A DNA stretch of 47,297 nucleotides from Elusimicrobium minutum. Lineage in GTDB: Bacteria > Elusimicrobiota > Elusimicrobia > Elusimicrobiales > UBA9959. The DNA lies in assembly GCA_020723765.1 (NCBI GenBank), contig DYIF01000018.1, forward strand, positions 1 through 47,297, in the 5' to 3' direction. Positions 17,305 through 25,740 of this stretch are shown piece after piece. Position 1 is the first letter of the stretch; every line of letters begins with the position of its first letter. The notes beneath the pieces were generated by a model. It did not search any database, was not told where the DNA came from, and saw nothing but the letters and a program-made list of their open reading frames with translations. A program made the position numbers and the translations under genes.

Positions 17305-18321
17305 TCAATACCCCGCCAACTGTCCGCAGGCTCCTTTTATATCGGAACCGTAACTTTTTCTTACGGTGGAATTCACTCCTTCGGAAATTAGCAGATTACA
17401 AAACTCTTTTATCCTCTCGTAAGACGAAGACTCGAATTCTTTGGAAGTCGGATTGTAAGGTATTAAATTTACGGTAAAATACTTTCTTTTGGATATGGAA
17501 TCTATGAAATTAAGTATCTTATAAACGTCCTTTTCTCTGTCGTTTACGCCTCTTATCATAACATACTCTATGAAAATTTTTCTTTTGGTTATATTAAGAT
17601 AATCGGAAAGAGCGTCTTTAAGTTTGGAAAGAGGATATTTGGAAGAAAAGGGGACCAGTTCGTCTCTTCTTTCTTGAACCGCCGAATGTAAAGATAAGGC
17701 TAAGTTCACCTGAGGCATATCTTTGGCGAAATCCCTTATCCTCGGTATATATCCGAATGTGGAAACGGATATGTGTCTTTTACCTATTTTAATATATCTA
17801 TTTATCGCTTCTATGCTTTTAATAAGGTTATCGTAATTAAAAAGAGGCTCTCCTATTCCCATATAAACTATTCTTTTAATATCTCCGAGTTTCTTTTTTA
17901 AAATATGATTTTTGGCAAAAAGCACCTGATCGACAATCTCCTCCCAATCTAAATTTCTTTTAAGGCCTTTTTTTCCCGAAGCGCAGAACAAACAGCCCAC
18001 GGGACACCCTACCTGAGAAGAAACGCAAACCACCCACTCCCCCTCTCCTTTTTCGAATACCATCGTTTCTATCCTGTGTTTGTCGTAAAGCTCGAAAAGA
18101 AACTTAAAGGCTTTATCGTTTTTCGAATTAAAAACTCCTAAGTTTTTGAACGAAAAAAAAGAAAATTTTTTATCTAACTCTTCTCTTACGTTTTTCGGAA
18201 TGGAAGTTATTTCGGCGAAAGAAGAAATTTTGCCCGAAAAAACAGCCTCGATTATCTGGTTAAATCTATAATCGGGATAACCTTTTTCTTTTATATATTC
18301 CCTTATTTTATTCGCATCCAT
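17305..18321 (-). CDS. rlmN: Dual-specificity 23S rRNA A2503 / tRNA A37 C2-methyltransferase
   Basis: Radical-SAM RNA methyltransferase of 338 residues, usual length for RlmN. The radical-SAM CX3CX2C motif is seen in VGCPVGCLFCASGKKGLKRNL, followed by VYMGIGEPLFNYDNL, ALSLHSAVQERRDELVPFS and the IEYVMIRGVNDREKD stretch. The C-terminal VRKSYGSDIKGACGQLAGY holds the methyl-carrying Cys332. No Shine-Dalgarno sequence precedes the ATG; a TATAAT ends 7 nt upstream, so the mRNA may be leaderless. It is divergent from the TolC-like gene, with only 23 bp between the two start codons. Confidence 0.96.
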   Translation of the reverse strand: MDANKIREYIKEKGYPDYRFNQIIEAVFSGKISSFAEITSIPKNVREELDKKFSFFSFKNLGVFNSKNDKAFKFLFELYDKHRIETMVFEKGEGEWVVCVSSQVGCPVGCLFCASGKKGLKRNLDWEEIVDQVLFAKNHILKKKLGDIKRIVYMGIGEPLFNYDNLIKSIEAINRYIKIGKRHISVSTFGYIPRIRDFAKDMPQVNLALSLHSAVQERRDELVPFSSKYPLSKLKDALSDYLNITKRKIFIEYVMIRGVNDREKDVYKILNFIDSISKRKYFTVNLIPYNPTSKEFESSSYERIKEFCNLLISEGVNSTVRKSYGSDIKGACGQLAGY

Positions 18322-18328
18322 AGTTTTT

Positions 18329-18334
18329 ATTATA
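18329..18334 (-). promoter_or_regulatory. -10 box of rlmN, 7 nt from its start codon
   Basis: Minus-strand TATAAT followed by AAAAACT and then the rlmN ATG, so a standard +1 would coincide with the start codon. No convincing -35 box is seen. On the plus strand another TATAAT (18338-18343) abuts the start of the divergent TolC-like gene, which also lacks a Shine-Dalgarno sequence. Confidence 0.45.
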
Positions 18335-18344
18335 CAATATAATT

Positions 18345-19610
18345 ATGAATTTGATTTTTCTATTTTTAACGGCCGTAAACCTTTCTTCAGAAATAACCAT
18401 AGAAAACTATCTAAGGCGCAACCTTGAAGTTTCGCACGAGATAAAAAAACAGGAAGAAGAACTGGAATATTCCAAAAGAAGCTATATATACCAGCTCTAC
18501 GATATGTATCTTCCGCAAATAAGCTATAATTTTTCGACGGATTTATATTCCGATTATAAAAAAAACTTGAGTTTTGAAAAAGATTATTCCTCTTCTTACC
18601 TTTCAGTATCTAAAAATATCTTTAACAATTTCAAAGACGATTTAAATCTTAAAAATTCCTTTATAAATTTCGAAATATCCTCAAACAATCTGTGGCTTGC
18701 CAAACAAGAAATCAGCTACAACGCGATAAATACCTACATAAATTATTTAAAAGCGATTAAACTTCTGGAAGTTTCGAAATTAAACAAAAAATCCTACGAA
18801 GAACAGTACGAAAAAACAAAATCTTATTACAACGAAGGCCTAAGAAGCTATTCCGACCTTTTAAAATCCGAATTGAATTTGAAAACGGCGGAACTTTATT
18901 ACCTATCCCAACAAAATTATCTTAAAAACTCTCTTATGAATTTCAATTCTCTTTATTACGAAGACCCGTTAAAGGAAGAAACGCTATCCGATATAGTCTT
19001 TGACGAAAACATTAAAATCCCCGGGGAAACGGAAGCGGTAGAAAAAGCTCTTAAAAACAGAAAAGAAATAGACACGCTTAAAAAAAACTTAAAAATAAAA
19101 GAAAACGAATTCAAAAAATCTAAAATAAATCTATATCCCGAATTAAAATTGGATTTTTCATATTCCAGACAAAACATACTGAGTCTTTCCAACAAAAAAG
19201 ACACTAATTATTCGCTTTCCTTCTCTATGTTTTATCCTTTCGGGCCTTCCGAACTTGTCGATAAATCCGCTCAGAAATACAGGGCTGAATCCGAATTGGA
19301 ACAACTAAAAAGAAAGTTAAACGAAACGGAAATATCGATAAAAAAAGAGGTTATAGCCGCCCTGCTTTCGCTTTCTTACGTCATAAAAAGATATGAAGTC
19401 GCAAAAATAAAAATAAAAATTTCAAGAGATAATCTGGATATAATAAAACAAAAATATGCCGAAGGGAAAGCCTCGGTAATAGACCTTATAGACGCCCAAA
19501 AAGACGAGCTGGACGCAAATACCGAGGTAGCCGAGTCTTATTACGAACTTTATTTATCCATCATTTCGCTTAAAAAAGCCATGGGCGAAAAACTATGGAA
19601 CGGAGAATAA
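18345..19610 (+). CDS. TolC-family outer membrane efflux protein
   Basis: A 421-residue outer membrane channel protein. A signal peptide (MNLIFLFLTAVNLSS) is followed by the two repeated helical/beta units of the OEP family: NLEVSHEIKKQEEELEYSKRSYIYQLYDMYLPQISYNFS in the first half and NRKEIDTLKKNLKIKENEFKKSKINLYPELKLDFSYS in the second. The usual closing segment ENLDIIKQKYAEGKASVIDLIDAQKDELDA is present in the form RDNLDIIKQKYAEGKASVIDLIDAQ. It heads a four-gene operon with an adaptor, an ATPase and a permease (1-nt gap, then two 14-nt overlaps), so it is the exit duct of a tripartite exporter. The substrate is unknown. Confidence 0.92.
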   Translation: MNLIFLFLTAVNLSSEITIENYLRRNLEVSHEIKKQEEELEYSKRSYIYQLYDMYLPQISYNFSTDLYSDYKKNLSFEKDYSSSYLSVSKNIFNNFKDDLNLKNSFINFEISSNNLWLAKQEISYNAINTYINYLKAIKLLEVSKLNKKSYEEQYEKTKSYYNEGLRSYSDLLKSELNLKTAELYYLSQQNYLKNSLMNFNSLYYEDPLKEETLSDIVFDENIKIPGETEAVEKALKNRKEIDTLKKNLKIKENEFKKSKINLYPELKLDFSYSRQNILSLSNKKDTNYSLSFSMFYPFGPSELVDKSAQKYRAESELEQLKRKLNETEISIKKEVIAALLSLSYVIKRYEVAKIKIKISRDNLDIIKQKYAEGKASVIDLIDAQKDELDANTEVAESYYELYLSIISLKKAMGEKLWNGE

Positions 19611-19611
19611 T

Positions 19612-20526
19612 ATGAAAAGGTTATATAAAACTTTAATAATCGCGATAATATTATCCGGGGTTTTCTACGGATTTAAAGCTTATAAAAAATACTCGGTGGT
19701 AGAGGCGGACATAGAGAAAGTAAAAGCGGAAAAAGGCGATATAGAAATAATGTTTAACGAGACGGGATACATACAGCCGAAAATCGTTAGAGAAGTATAT
19801 TCTCCCGTAAGCGGTGTCATATCCGAAATGTTTTTTAAAGAAGGAGACGAGGTAAAAGAAGGAGATAAGCTTTTGGTAGTACAACCCGGCTCAAGCGCCG
19901 CAGACAAATTCGTCCCCATAGAAATTAAAAGCCCGATAAACGGCGTTGTAATGCCATGTTCTTCAGATGATGGATATTCAAATCGAACAAGCGAAATTAA
20001 AAAGGTTGGTGAAAGAATAACAGGTCAGGCGGATTACAACCCGACCTGCGTTATGAAAATAGCAAATATGGAAAGAATGATAGCGAAAGTGGAGGTTAAC
20101 GAGGTAGATATTTTAAAAATAAAAAAAGGGATGAAAGTAGATATAACGATAGACGCCGTAAATCAAAAAGTCAAAGGTAAAATTTCGACGATATCCCTGG
20201 CGTCTTCTTTGAATTCAAAAACCTATCCTGTAGAAATAGAGATAGATCAAAAAATAAACGCCCTTCCCAATATGACCGCAAGGATTACCGCCTCGATAGA
20301 GAAAAAAAGCGGCATAATAAAAATACCCATATCCGCTTTATTCAACGAATACGGCGCAAATTTCGTGTATGTTTATAATCCGAAAACAAAAAAAGCTAAG
20401 AAAACTCCCGTTTTGACCGGAATAAGAAACGACACCGATGTGGAAATATTAAGCGGAGTAAAAGAAGGGGACGAGTTATATACCGATAAGCCTTTGAACA
20501 TAGAAAGCGAAAATGATAAAACTTGA
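19612..20526 (+). CDS. Periplasmic adaptor (HlyD/MacA-like membrane fusion protein), short form
   Basis: A 304-residue adaptor with one N-terminal membrane anchor (about residues 7-23). The first lipoyl half is EVYSPVSGVISEMFFKEGDEVKEGDKLLVV (about 61-90) and the second is IEIKSPINGVVMPC (about 103-116). A beta-barrel domain (MIAKVEVNEVDILKIKKGMKVDITI) and a membrane-proximal domain follow. Only about 12 residues join the two lipoyl halves, so the long alpha-helical hairpin that normally docks to TolC is missing. A 35-residue loop with two cysteines (CSSDDGYSNRTSEIKKVGER...PTC) is inserted in the second half instead. It overlaps the ATPase gene by 14 nt. Confidence 0.9.
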   Translation: MKRLYKTLIIAIILSGVFYGFKAYKKYSVVEADIEKVKAEKGDIEIMFNETGYIQPKIVREVYSPVSGVISEMFFKEGDEVKEGDKLLVVQPGSSAADKFVPIEIKSPINGVVMPCSSDDGYSNRTSEIKKVGERITGQADYNPTCVMKIANMERMIAKVEVNEVDILKIKKGMKVDITIDAVNQKVKGKISTISLASSLNSKTYPVEIEIDQKINALPNMTARITASIEKKSGIIKIPISALFNEYGANFVYVYNPKTKKAKKTPVLTGIRNDTDVEILSGVKEGDELYTDKPLNIESENDKT

Positions 20527-21184
20527 AAATATAACTAAAAATTACCGCTTCGGCGGCGGATATTATCAGGCGTTGAAGGGAGTAAACTTAGAAATAAAAG
20601 AAGGGGAGTTTATATGCCTTTTAGGGCCTAGCGGCTGCGGAAAATCCACTTTATTAAACATAACCGGATTTTTAGACGCTCCTTCCGGCGGAAAATATTT
20701 ATTTAAAAATGAAAATGTCTCGAATTTTTCCGATTATAAAAGAACAGTCATACGAAGAAAAGAAATAGGATTTATATTTCAATCTTTCAATTTGCTCCCG
20801 AGACTCTCCGCTCTTGAAAACATAATACTCCCGGCTCTTTATTTAAATACCGACAAAAAAAGGGCGGTAGAAAAAGCGAAAAAATTAGCCGAGTGGTTAA
20901 ACATATCAGAAAAAACAAAAAACTCCATAATCGAACTTTCCGGTGGAGAAAAACAAAGAGTCGCAATAGCCAGAGCCCTTATCAATTCTCCTTCCGTTTT
21001 ATTGGCGGACGAGCCTACCGGAAACTTAGATTCCAAAAACGCGATGGAAGTGGTAGAAATTTTAAAAAACCTAAATAAAAAAGAAAATATGACTATACTT
21101 ATGGTAACCCACGACATATCCATTTCTAAAATAGCCGACAGAATAATAAAAATCAAGGACGGTAAAATAGATGAAAACTTCTGA
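20513..21184 (+). CDS. ABC transporter ATPase, MacB/LolD type
   Basis: A 223-residue ATP-binding subunit with all motifs: Walker A GPSGCGKST (39-47), Q-loop FQSFNLLPR, signature LSGGEKQRVAIARAL, Walker B VLLADEPTGNLDS and H-loop VTHD. The sequence YYQALKGVNLEIKEGEFICLLGPSG is typical of the MacB/LolD/FtsE group. It overlaps the adaptor and the permease by 14 nt each, so the three are translated as a coupled set. It powers the permease that follows. Confidence 0.95.
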   Translation: MIKLENITKNYRFGGGYYQALKGVNLEIKEGEFICLLGPSGCGKSTLLNITGFLDAPSGGKYLFKNENVSNFSDYKRTVIRRKEIGFIFQSFNLLPRLSALENIILPALYLNTDKKRAVEKAKKLAEWLNISEKTKNSIIELSGGEKQRVAIARALINSPSVLLADEPTGNLDSKNAMEVVEILKNLNKKENMTILMVTHDISISKIADRIIKIKDGKIDENF

Positions 21185-22466
21185 AATAATAAAATCGTCG
21201 TTGAACGAAATAAAACACCATAAAGTAAGGTCCTTTTTAAGTTTTTTTTCCATAATGATAGGCGTCATATCCATAATATACACTTTGACTCTTACCTACT
21301 CTATGAGCTATAGAATAAGCAAAGCGGTAGAAGTAAACGGGCCCGGGAGAATAAACATTGAAACAAAACGCAGATGGGACGACGATTACGATAATAAATC
21401 CAAATCTTATCTCAATTTATACGACGCCTACGCCATAAGAAAATCATTCCCGGAGCTTTATATGGTTTCCCCTTATTCCAATAAATGGGTAAGATTTTAC
21501 GACGTTCAGTCTAAATTTAAGGAATATGTGGGAGTAACCGGAATAACCCCCGAATGGAAAAAAAGAGGATGGATATATAAACTGAAAGGAAGATTTATAA
21601 ACGATTACGACATAGAAAACAAATCCAAGGTTTGCGTGGTGATAAAAGAAGGAGGATGGCTAAAAAAACCGAAATGGATGAAGTTTTACAGATGGAAAGA
21701 TAAATTTCAAGAATACGTAAAACATAACGAGCTTTTAGGAAAAGACATATACATAGGAAATCAAACTTTCAAGGTGGTAGGCGTCCTTGAAGAACCTCCC
21801 CAAGAACAAAATCCGAAATCTTTTATAGGCGTAGGTTCGTGGGAACCCAATATTCTTATGCCGATATCGAGCATGCAGTCTTTTTTAAAAGGATACTCGA
21901 TGAACGAAAAAGAAGACGCTATAGACGGAATAAACATAGATACCGGCCAAAAAGAAACGATAGAAAAATACAAAAGAGTCATAACCGAACTTATAAAATC
22001 CAGGAAAGGAAACGCGGATTTTATTAATATGAGAGACTATATAGAAGTCCTGAAAGACCAGATGGCGGATAAAAAAAGAGATATGACTACGGTTATGATA
22101 ATAGGCATAATAGCCATTTTTGCCGGCGGAATAGGAATAATGAACGTTTCTTTAGCCGCTATATACTCCAGAGTAAAAGAGATAGGAATAAGAAGAGCGC
22201 TGGGGGCTTCCAAATCCGACATAATGAAACAATTCGTATTCGAAGCGGTGCTTTTGGGTTTTTTGGGAGGAATTTTCGGTTCCGTTTTGGGAGTTGCGGC
22301 GATAGAATATTTAAAATCCAAAGGCGATACGAATATGATAATGTTCAAGTGGTGGATGGTTTTGGCCGCAATAATCGCGGCGATGTTGACCGGTTTTATA
22401 GCTTCGGTCTACCCGGCTAAAGTGGCCGCCGACTTAGATCCGGTGGAATCTCTTAAATACGAATAA
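21171..22466 (+). CDS. MacB/FtsX-type ABC permease
   Basis: A 431-residue permease with four membrane segments in the MacB pattern. TM1 (about residues 18-42, FLSFFSIMIGVISIIYTLTL) is followed by a large periplasmic domain (about 45-290), and three C-terminal segments follow. The conserved cytoplasmic loop is NVSLAAIYSRVKEIGIRRALGASKSDIMKQFVFEA, and the C-terminus is YPAKVAADLDPVESLKYE. MacB-type permeases do not move substrate through the membrane but drive it from the periplasm through the outer channel by a mechanical stroke. Together with the adaptor and TolC-like protein this forms a complete tripartite exporter; candidates for the cargo are peptides, lipopeptides or antibiotics. Confidence 0.93.
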   Translation: MKTSEIIKSSLNEIKHHKVRSFLSFFSIMIGVISIIYTLTLTYSMSYRISKAVEVNGPGRINIETKRRWDDDYDNKSKSYLNLYDAYAIRKSFPELYMVSPYSNKWVRFYDVQSKFKEYVGVTGITPEWKKRGWIYKLKGRFINDYDIENKSKVCVVIKEGGWLKKPKWMKFYRWKDKFQEYVKHNELLGKDIYIGNQTFKVVGVLEEPPQEQNPKSFIGVGSWEPNILMPISSMQSFLKGYSMNEKEDAIDGINIDTGQKETIEKYKRVITELIKSRKGNADFINMRDYIEVLKDQMADKKRDMTTVMIIGIIAIFAGGIGIMNVSLAAIYSRVKEIGIRRALGASKSDIMKQFVFEAVLLGFLGGIFGSVLGVAAIEYLKSKGDTNMIMFKWWMVLAAIIAAMLTGFIASVYPAKVAADLDPVESLKYE

Positions 22467-22467
22467 T

Positions 22468-22496
22468 TTGACTAATAACGAGAAAACTTGTATTAT
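22468..22496 (+). promoter_or_regulatory. Promoter of infC
   Basis: TTGACT (22468-22473) and TATTAT (22491-22496) are 17 bp apart. An overlapping TATAAT sits at 22494-22499. The promoter begins just after the permease stop codon and would give an mRNA leader of about 100 nt before the infC TTG. No hairpin with a T-run is evident in that leader. Confidence 0.6.
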
Positions 22497-22605
22497 AATC
22501 TATATGAAGAGTTTTATTTGCTGCCATTTTCCTTTCTAAATATGGGTCGTTTCTCATTTGAAATCGAAAAAAATTATCTAATAAATAATAAAACGGGAGG
22601 TTCAA

Positions 22606-23118
22606 TTGTCAGATAAAAGATACAGAGTAAATAATTATATAAAAACGCCTCAGGTTAGATTAATAGCTACCGACGGCACGATGATAGGAATAAAACCGAC
22701 TTATGAAGCTCTAAATATGGCCAGATCCGCCGGGCTGGATCTTGTCGAAATATCCCCCAACGCCAATCCGCCGGTGTGCAAGATAATGGATTATCATAAA
22801 TTTTTATACGAAGAAGAAAAAAAGGAAAAGGAAGCGAAAAAGAAACAAAAAGAAAGCGTTTTAAAAGAAATAAGATTAAATCCGAGAATAGCGCAGCACG
22901 ATTTGGACACCAAAATAAGGCACATGGAAGATTTTTTAAAGCATAACGACAGAGTCAGAGTCGTTTTGATGTTTCACGGAAGAGAAATGCAGCACAAAGA
23001 ATTGGGAGAGGCTTTATTGAATCAAATAATAGAAAAACTCGCTCATATAGGCGAAATAGACGGCAAGATGGCCGACACCGGCAATAAGATGATAGTCACT
23101 TTAAAGCCTAAAAAATAA
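22606..23118 (+). CDS. infC: Translation initiation factor IF-3 with TTG start
   Basis: A 170-residue IF-3, normal length. The N-terminal domain shows YRVNNYIKTPQVRLIATDGTMIGI and ALNMARSAGLDLVEISPNANPPVCKIMDYHKFLYE. A charged linker (EEEKKEKEAKKKQK) leads to the C-terminal domain with EIRLNPRIAQHDLDTKIRHMEDFL, VRVVLMFHGREMQHKELG and TGNKMIVTLKPKK. The start is a TTG, fixed by GGGAGG 5 nt upstream and by the SDKRYRVN start that matches the family. infC genes commonly use rare start codons, since IF-3 rejects non-canonical starts and so limits its own synthesis (known in E. coli, where the codon is AUU). The usual downstream rpmI and rplT are absent here. Confidence 0.97.
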   Translation: MSDKRYRVNNYIKTPQVRLIATDGTMIGIKPTYEALNMARSAGLDLVEISPNANPPVCKIMDYHKFLYEEEKKEKEAKKKQKESVLKEIRLNPRIAQHDLDTKIRHMEDFLKHNDRVRVVLMFHGREMQHKELGEALLNQIIEKLAHIGEIDGKMADTGNKMIVTLKPKK

Positions 23119-23125
23119 ATCAAAA

Positions 23126-23560
23126 ATGAAAACAAAAATATCGGTTATTTTCTGCTTATTATTCCCTTTTCGTTTGTTTTGCGAGGATATAAATTTAAAA
23201 GGATACCTGAGCTTGTGGGAAAAGAAAGAAACGGAAGTTCTTCCCATAGCCATAAACAAAAACATACCGATAAACTTAAAACTAAAACTGCCGACTTCTC
23301 CTCAAACAATCGAAACTCAAAAATTTATATATAAAACAACTCAGACATACGCTTTGGAAATGGAAATAACATTCTACTCCATATTCCCTTACGAAGGCTC
23401 TGTTTATTTTTCGCTGCAAACCAAAATAAAAGGGGAGATAAACATAGTCTGCGGAGGATATTTTAACAGAGCGGATTTCGAACCCTTCCCGGTAATGTTT
23501 TGCTCGGGTTATAAGGAAGATAGAATAATAGGAATAACCCTTTCCAGAAACCCACAGTGA
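23126..23560 (+). CDS. Small secreted protein of unknown function
   Basis: A 144-residue protein not recognised. A signal peptide (MKTKISVIFCLLFPFRLFC) is followed by a mostly beta-strand sequence with alternating hydrophobic residues (ALEMEITFYSIFPYEGSVYFSLQTKIKGEINIVCGGYF) and two further cysteines (Cys109 and Cys125). The FRLFC segment does not match a lipobox, so a lipoprotein is not proposed. It lies 7 bp after infC with no clear Shine-Dalgarno sequence of its own, and its stop codon abuts the stop of convergent hydF with no base between them. Confidence 0.7.
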   Translation: MKTKISVIFCLLFPFRLFCEDINLKGYLSLWEKKETEVLPIAINKNIPINLKLKLPTSPQTIETQKFIYKTTQTYALEMEITFYSIFPYEGSVYFSLQTKIKGEINIVCGGYFNRADFEPFPVMFCSGYKEDRIIGITLSRNPQ

Positions 23561-24751
23561 TTAAATTTTAAAAGGGGTTAAAACTCTTTCAAGACACCCG
23601 TTGCAGGCCGCTATAAGCATACCGTAGTTTGTAATCGGTATATTTTTTTCTTTGAAAAAATTCTGCCTCAAAATCATATTTTTAGAGTTTATCATACAAC
23701 CGCCGCAATGAACCCCCATTTTATAAACAGAAAGATCCTCGGGAAAATCAAGCCCCGAGAAATAATCTATCTTTACCTCCCCCTTTACTTTCTCTTTAAG
23801 CCATTTCGGAATTTTTACTCTGGCTATGTCGTCGCCTATCGGATGATGCGTACACGCCTCAAAAACTGCTATTCTGTCTCCGGGTTTCAATTGCTCCACA
23901 AACTTCGCTCCTTCCACAAAAATCTTAAAATCTCCCTTAAACCTCGAAAATAATATTGAAAAAGTGGTAAGCTTTATATTCGAAGGAGTGTTTTCGCAAA
24001 CGAATTTAACCGCCTGAGAATCGCAAACTACTATATCGGGCCTTAAAGTTTTGAGAAGCTCGGGATACTCTTTGTCTCTTACGCATACCGCGGTATTTCC
24101 CCCGTCTAAAAGCTCTCTTATGACCTGCACCTGAGGAAGAATTATTCTGCCCTTCGGCGCCTCTTTATCTATCGGAATTACCAGAACCGCGGTAGAACCT
24201 TTCGAAATTATGTCGTTTATTATTTTTTTATCCGGTTCGTCGTTTTTCAAAAATAGTTTTATTTTATTAAGAGCCTCGTTTCTCATCTCGCTTTTAATCG
24301 AAGAGCACTCAATAAAATTCAATCCTAAAGATTTTAATCGGTTTTTAAAATCTTCGGAAGGTTTTTTAATGTCCGTTTTGTTTATTACCACAATAACATC
24401 CGTTTTCCTTTTTAAAAGCTCGGATTTTATATAATCCTCGTAATCACCCCAAACATCCGCTTCGGTCAATATTATTCCTAAATCAGTTCTGTCGAAAGCT
24501 TTATTTGTCTTTTCTATTCTCAATCTCCCAAGCTCGGTCCGGTCGTCTATTCCCGCCGTGTCTATGAAAACCACCGGACCGAAAGGCAAAAGTTCCATCG
24601 TTTTTTCAACGGTATCGGTTGTGGTTCCGGGTTTATCCGAAACTATGGATACGTTTTGAGCGGTCAAAAAATTAATAAAACTGGATTTACCGGTATTGGT
24701 TCTTCCAAAAACCCCTATATGAAGCCTCATCGATTTAGGAGTTTTTTCCAT
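23561..24751 (-). CDS. hydF: [FeFe] hydrogenase maturation GTPase HydF
   Basis: Scaffold on which the 2Fe subcluster of the H-cluster is assembled before transfer to HydA. The product has 396 residues. The GTPase domain has the P-loop GRTNTGKS (16-23), the G2/G3 region KPGTTTDTVEKT...VVFIDTAGIDD and the NKTD specificity motif. After a dimerisation domain comes the cluster-binding motif CxHx46CxxC, seen as Cys300-x-His302 and HCGGC with Cys349 and Cys352. The ATG at 24751 is chosen because GAGGAGG lies 5 nt upstream; this leaves a 17-nt overlap with hydE. Last gene of the hydrogenase operon. Confidence 0.96.
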   Translation of the reverse strand: MEKTPKSMRLHIGVFGRTNTGKSSFINFLTAQNVSIVSDKPGTTTDTVEKTMELLPFGPVVFIDTAGIDDRTELGRLRIEKTNKAFDRTDLGIILTEADVWGDYEDYIKSELLKRKTDVIVVINKTDIKKPSEDFKNRLKSLGLNFIECSSIKSEMRNEALNKIKLFLKNDEPDKKIINDIISKGSTAVLVIPIDKEAPKGRIILPQVQVIRELLDGGNTAVCVRDKEYPELLKTLRPDIVVCDSQAVKFVCENTPSNIKLTTFSILFSRFKGDFKIFVEGAKFVEQLKPGDRIAVFEACTHHPIGDDIARVKIPKWLKEKVKGEVKIDYFSGLDFPEDLSVYKMGVHCGGCMINSKNMILRQNFFKEKNIPITNYGMLIAACNGCLERVLTPFKI

Positions 24752-25739
24752 AAAAACCTCCTCGTATGCTATCTCCGAATTCATAAGAAATATGTCGGGA
24801 TATGGATGAAAGCATATCTTTTATTTCGTTAACATTATCCTCGGGATCTTTTATGTTTTTGCCGGGATATATCCTGTAATTTTCGCCGTAAATACCGGGG
24901 GTTATGTCGGGCATTAAGACATTGGCTCCGGCCAAAAGAGCTTTTTTTCTTCCGTTTGGGTATAATACGCCCATAGAAGTCGTAGCCGGCATATGAGAAA
25001 AAGGAGATAAAATTCTTGTTAAAGCCAATATTTTAATCATTTTAGATTCCTCTATCGTCGAGTAATTTTTTAACGGGGTATCGGGGTCTGAGATAAAAGG
25101 CCCTACGCTTACCATATCGAGTTCCATATTTTTTATAAGCTTAAGGTCTTTGGCCAATATTTTATCGTTTTGACCGGGCAACCCCGCCATAATACCGGAG
25201 CCGGTTTGATAATTCAATTCTTTTAAAATTTCTATCGCTTTTAACCTGTCGCCGAAAACCGAATCCGGTTTTAAATATTCGTATAGTTTTTTATCCGAAG
25301 TTTCGAATTTTAAAAGATATCTGTCGACACCGGAGTTTTTTAAATCGCTGTAATCCGATTTTTTTAAAACGCCCGCCGAAAGGGTCACTCTTAAACCGTA
25401 ATCCCTTTTTATTTTATAGACGATATCGCATAAATCTTTAGTTTTAAAAAACAAATCCTCTCCGCTTTGAAGCACCACGGTTTTAAACCCCATATCGAAA
25501 GCTTTTTTTGCGCAAGAAAGTATCTCTTTAGAACTCATCCTGTATCTTTTCAATTTATTATTGTCTCTTCTTAAACCGCAGTAAAGACAATTTCGAGAGC
25601 AGTAATTTGAAAATTCTATCAAAGCTCTTAAATGAACCCCGTCCCCAAAATTTTCTTTTCTTATTTTATCGGCTTTATTAAAAATATCGGTTTCAAAAGA
25701 TTTATCGGCTATTAAATCTTCTATTTCTTTTTCTTTCAT
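24735..25739 (-). CDS. hydE: [FeFe] hydrogenase maturation radical-SAM protein HydE
   Basis: Radical-SAM enzyme of 334 residues that helps make the dithiomethylamine bridge of the H-cluster; in current models it acts on the Fe-cysteine complex made by HydG. The CX3CX2C motif is seen in EFSNYCSRNCLYCGLRRDN (about residues 46-64). Other family stretches are FKTVVLQSGEDLF, LKFETSDKKLYEYLKP, GSGIMAGLPGQN, VGPFISDPDTPL and LMPDITPGIYGENYRIYPGK. It starts 1 nt after hydG and overlaps hydF by 17 nt. Confidence 0.95.
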   Translation of the reverse strand: MKEKEIEDLIADKSFETDIFNKADKIRKENFGDGVHLRALIEFSNYCSRNCLYCGLRRDNNKLKRYRMSSKEILSCAKKAFDMGFKTVVLQSGEDLFFKTKDLCDIVYKIKRDYGLRVTLSAGVLKKSDYSDLKNSGVDRYLLKFETSDKKLYEYLKPDSVFGDRLKAIEILKELNYQTGSGIMAGLPGQNDKILAKDLKLIKNMELDMVSVGPFISDPDTPLKNYSTIEESKMIKILALTRILSPFSHMPATTSMGVLYPNGRKKALLAGANVLMPDITPGIYGENYRIYPGKNIKDPEDNVNEIKDMLSSISRHISYEFGDSIRGGFYGKNS

Positions 25740-25740
25740 A

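Noticed and set aside
23126-23182. Lipoprotein signal in the small secreted protein (FRLFC)
   Set aside because: The residues before the cysteine do not fit a lipobox; an ordinary signal peptide is more likely.
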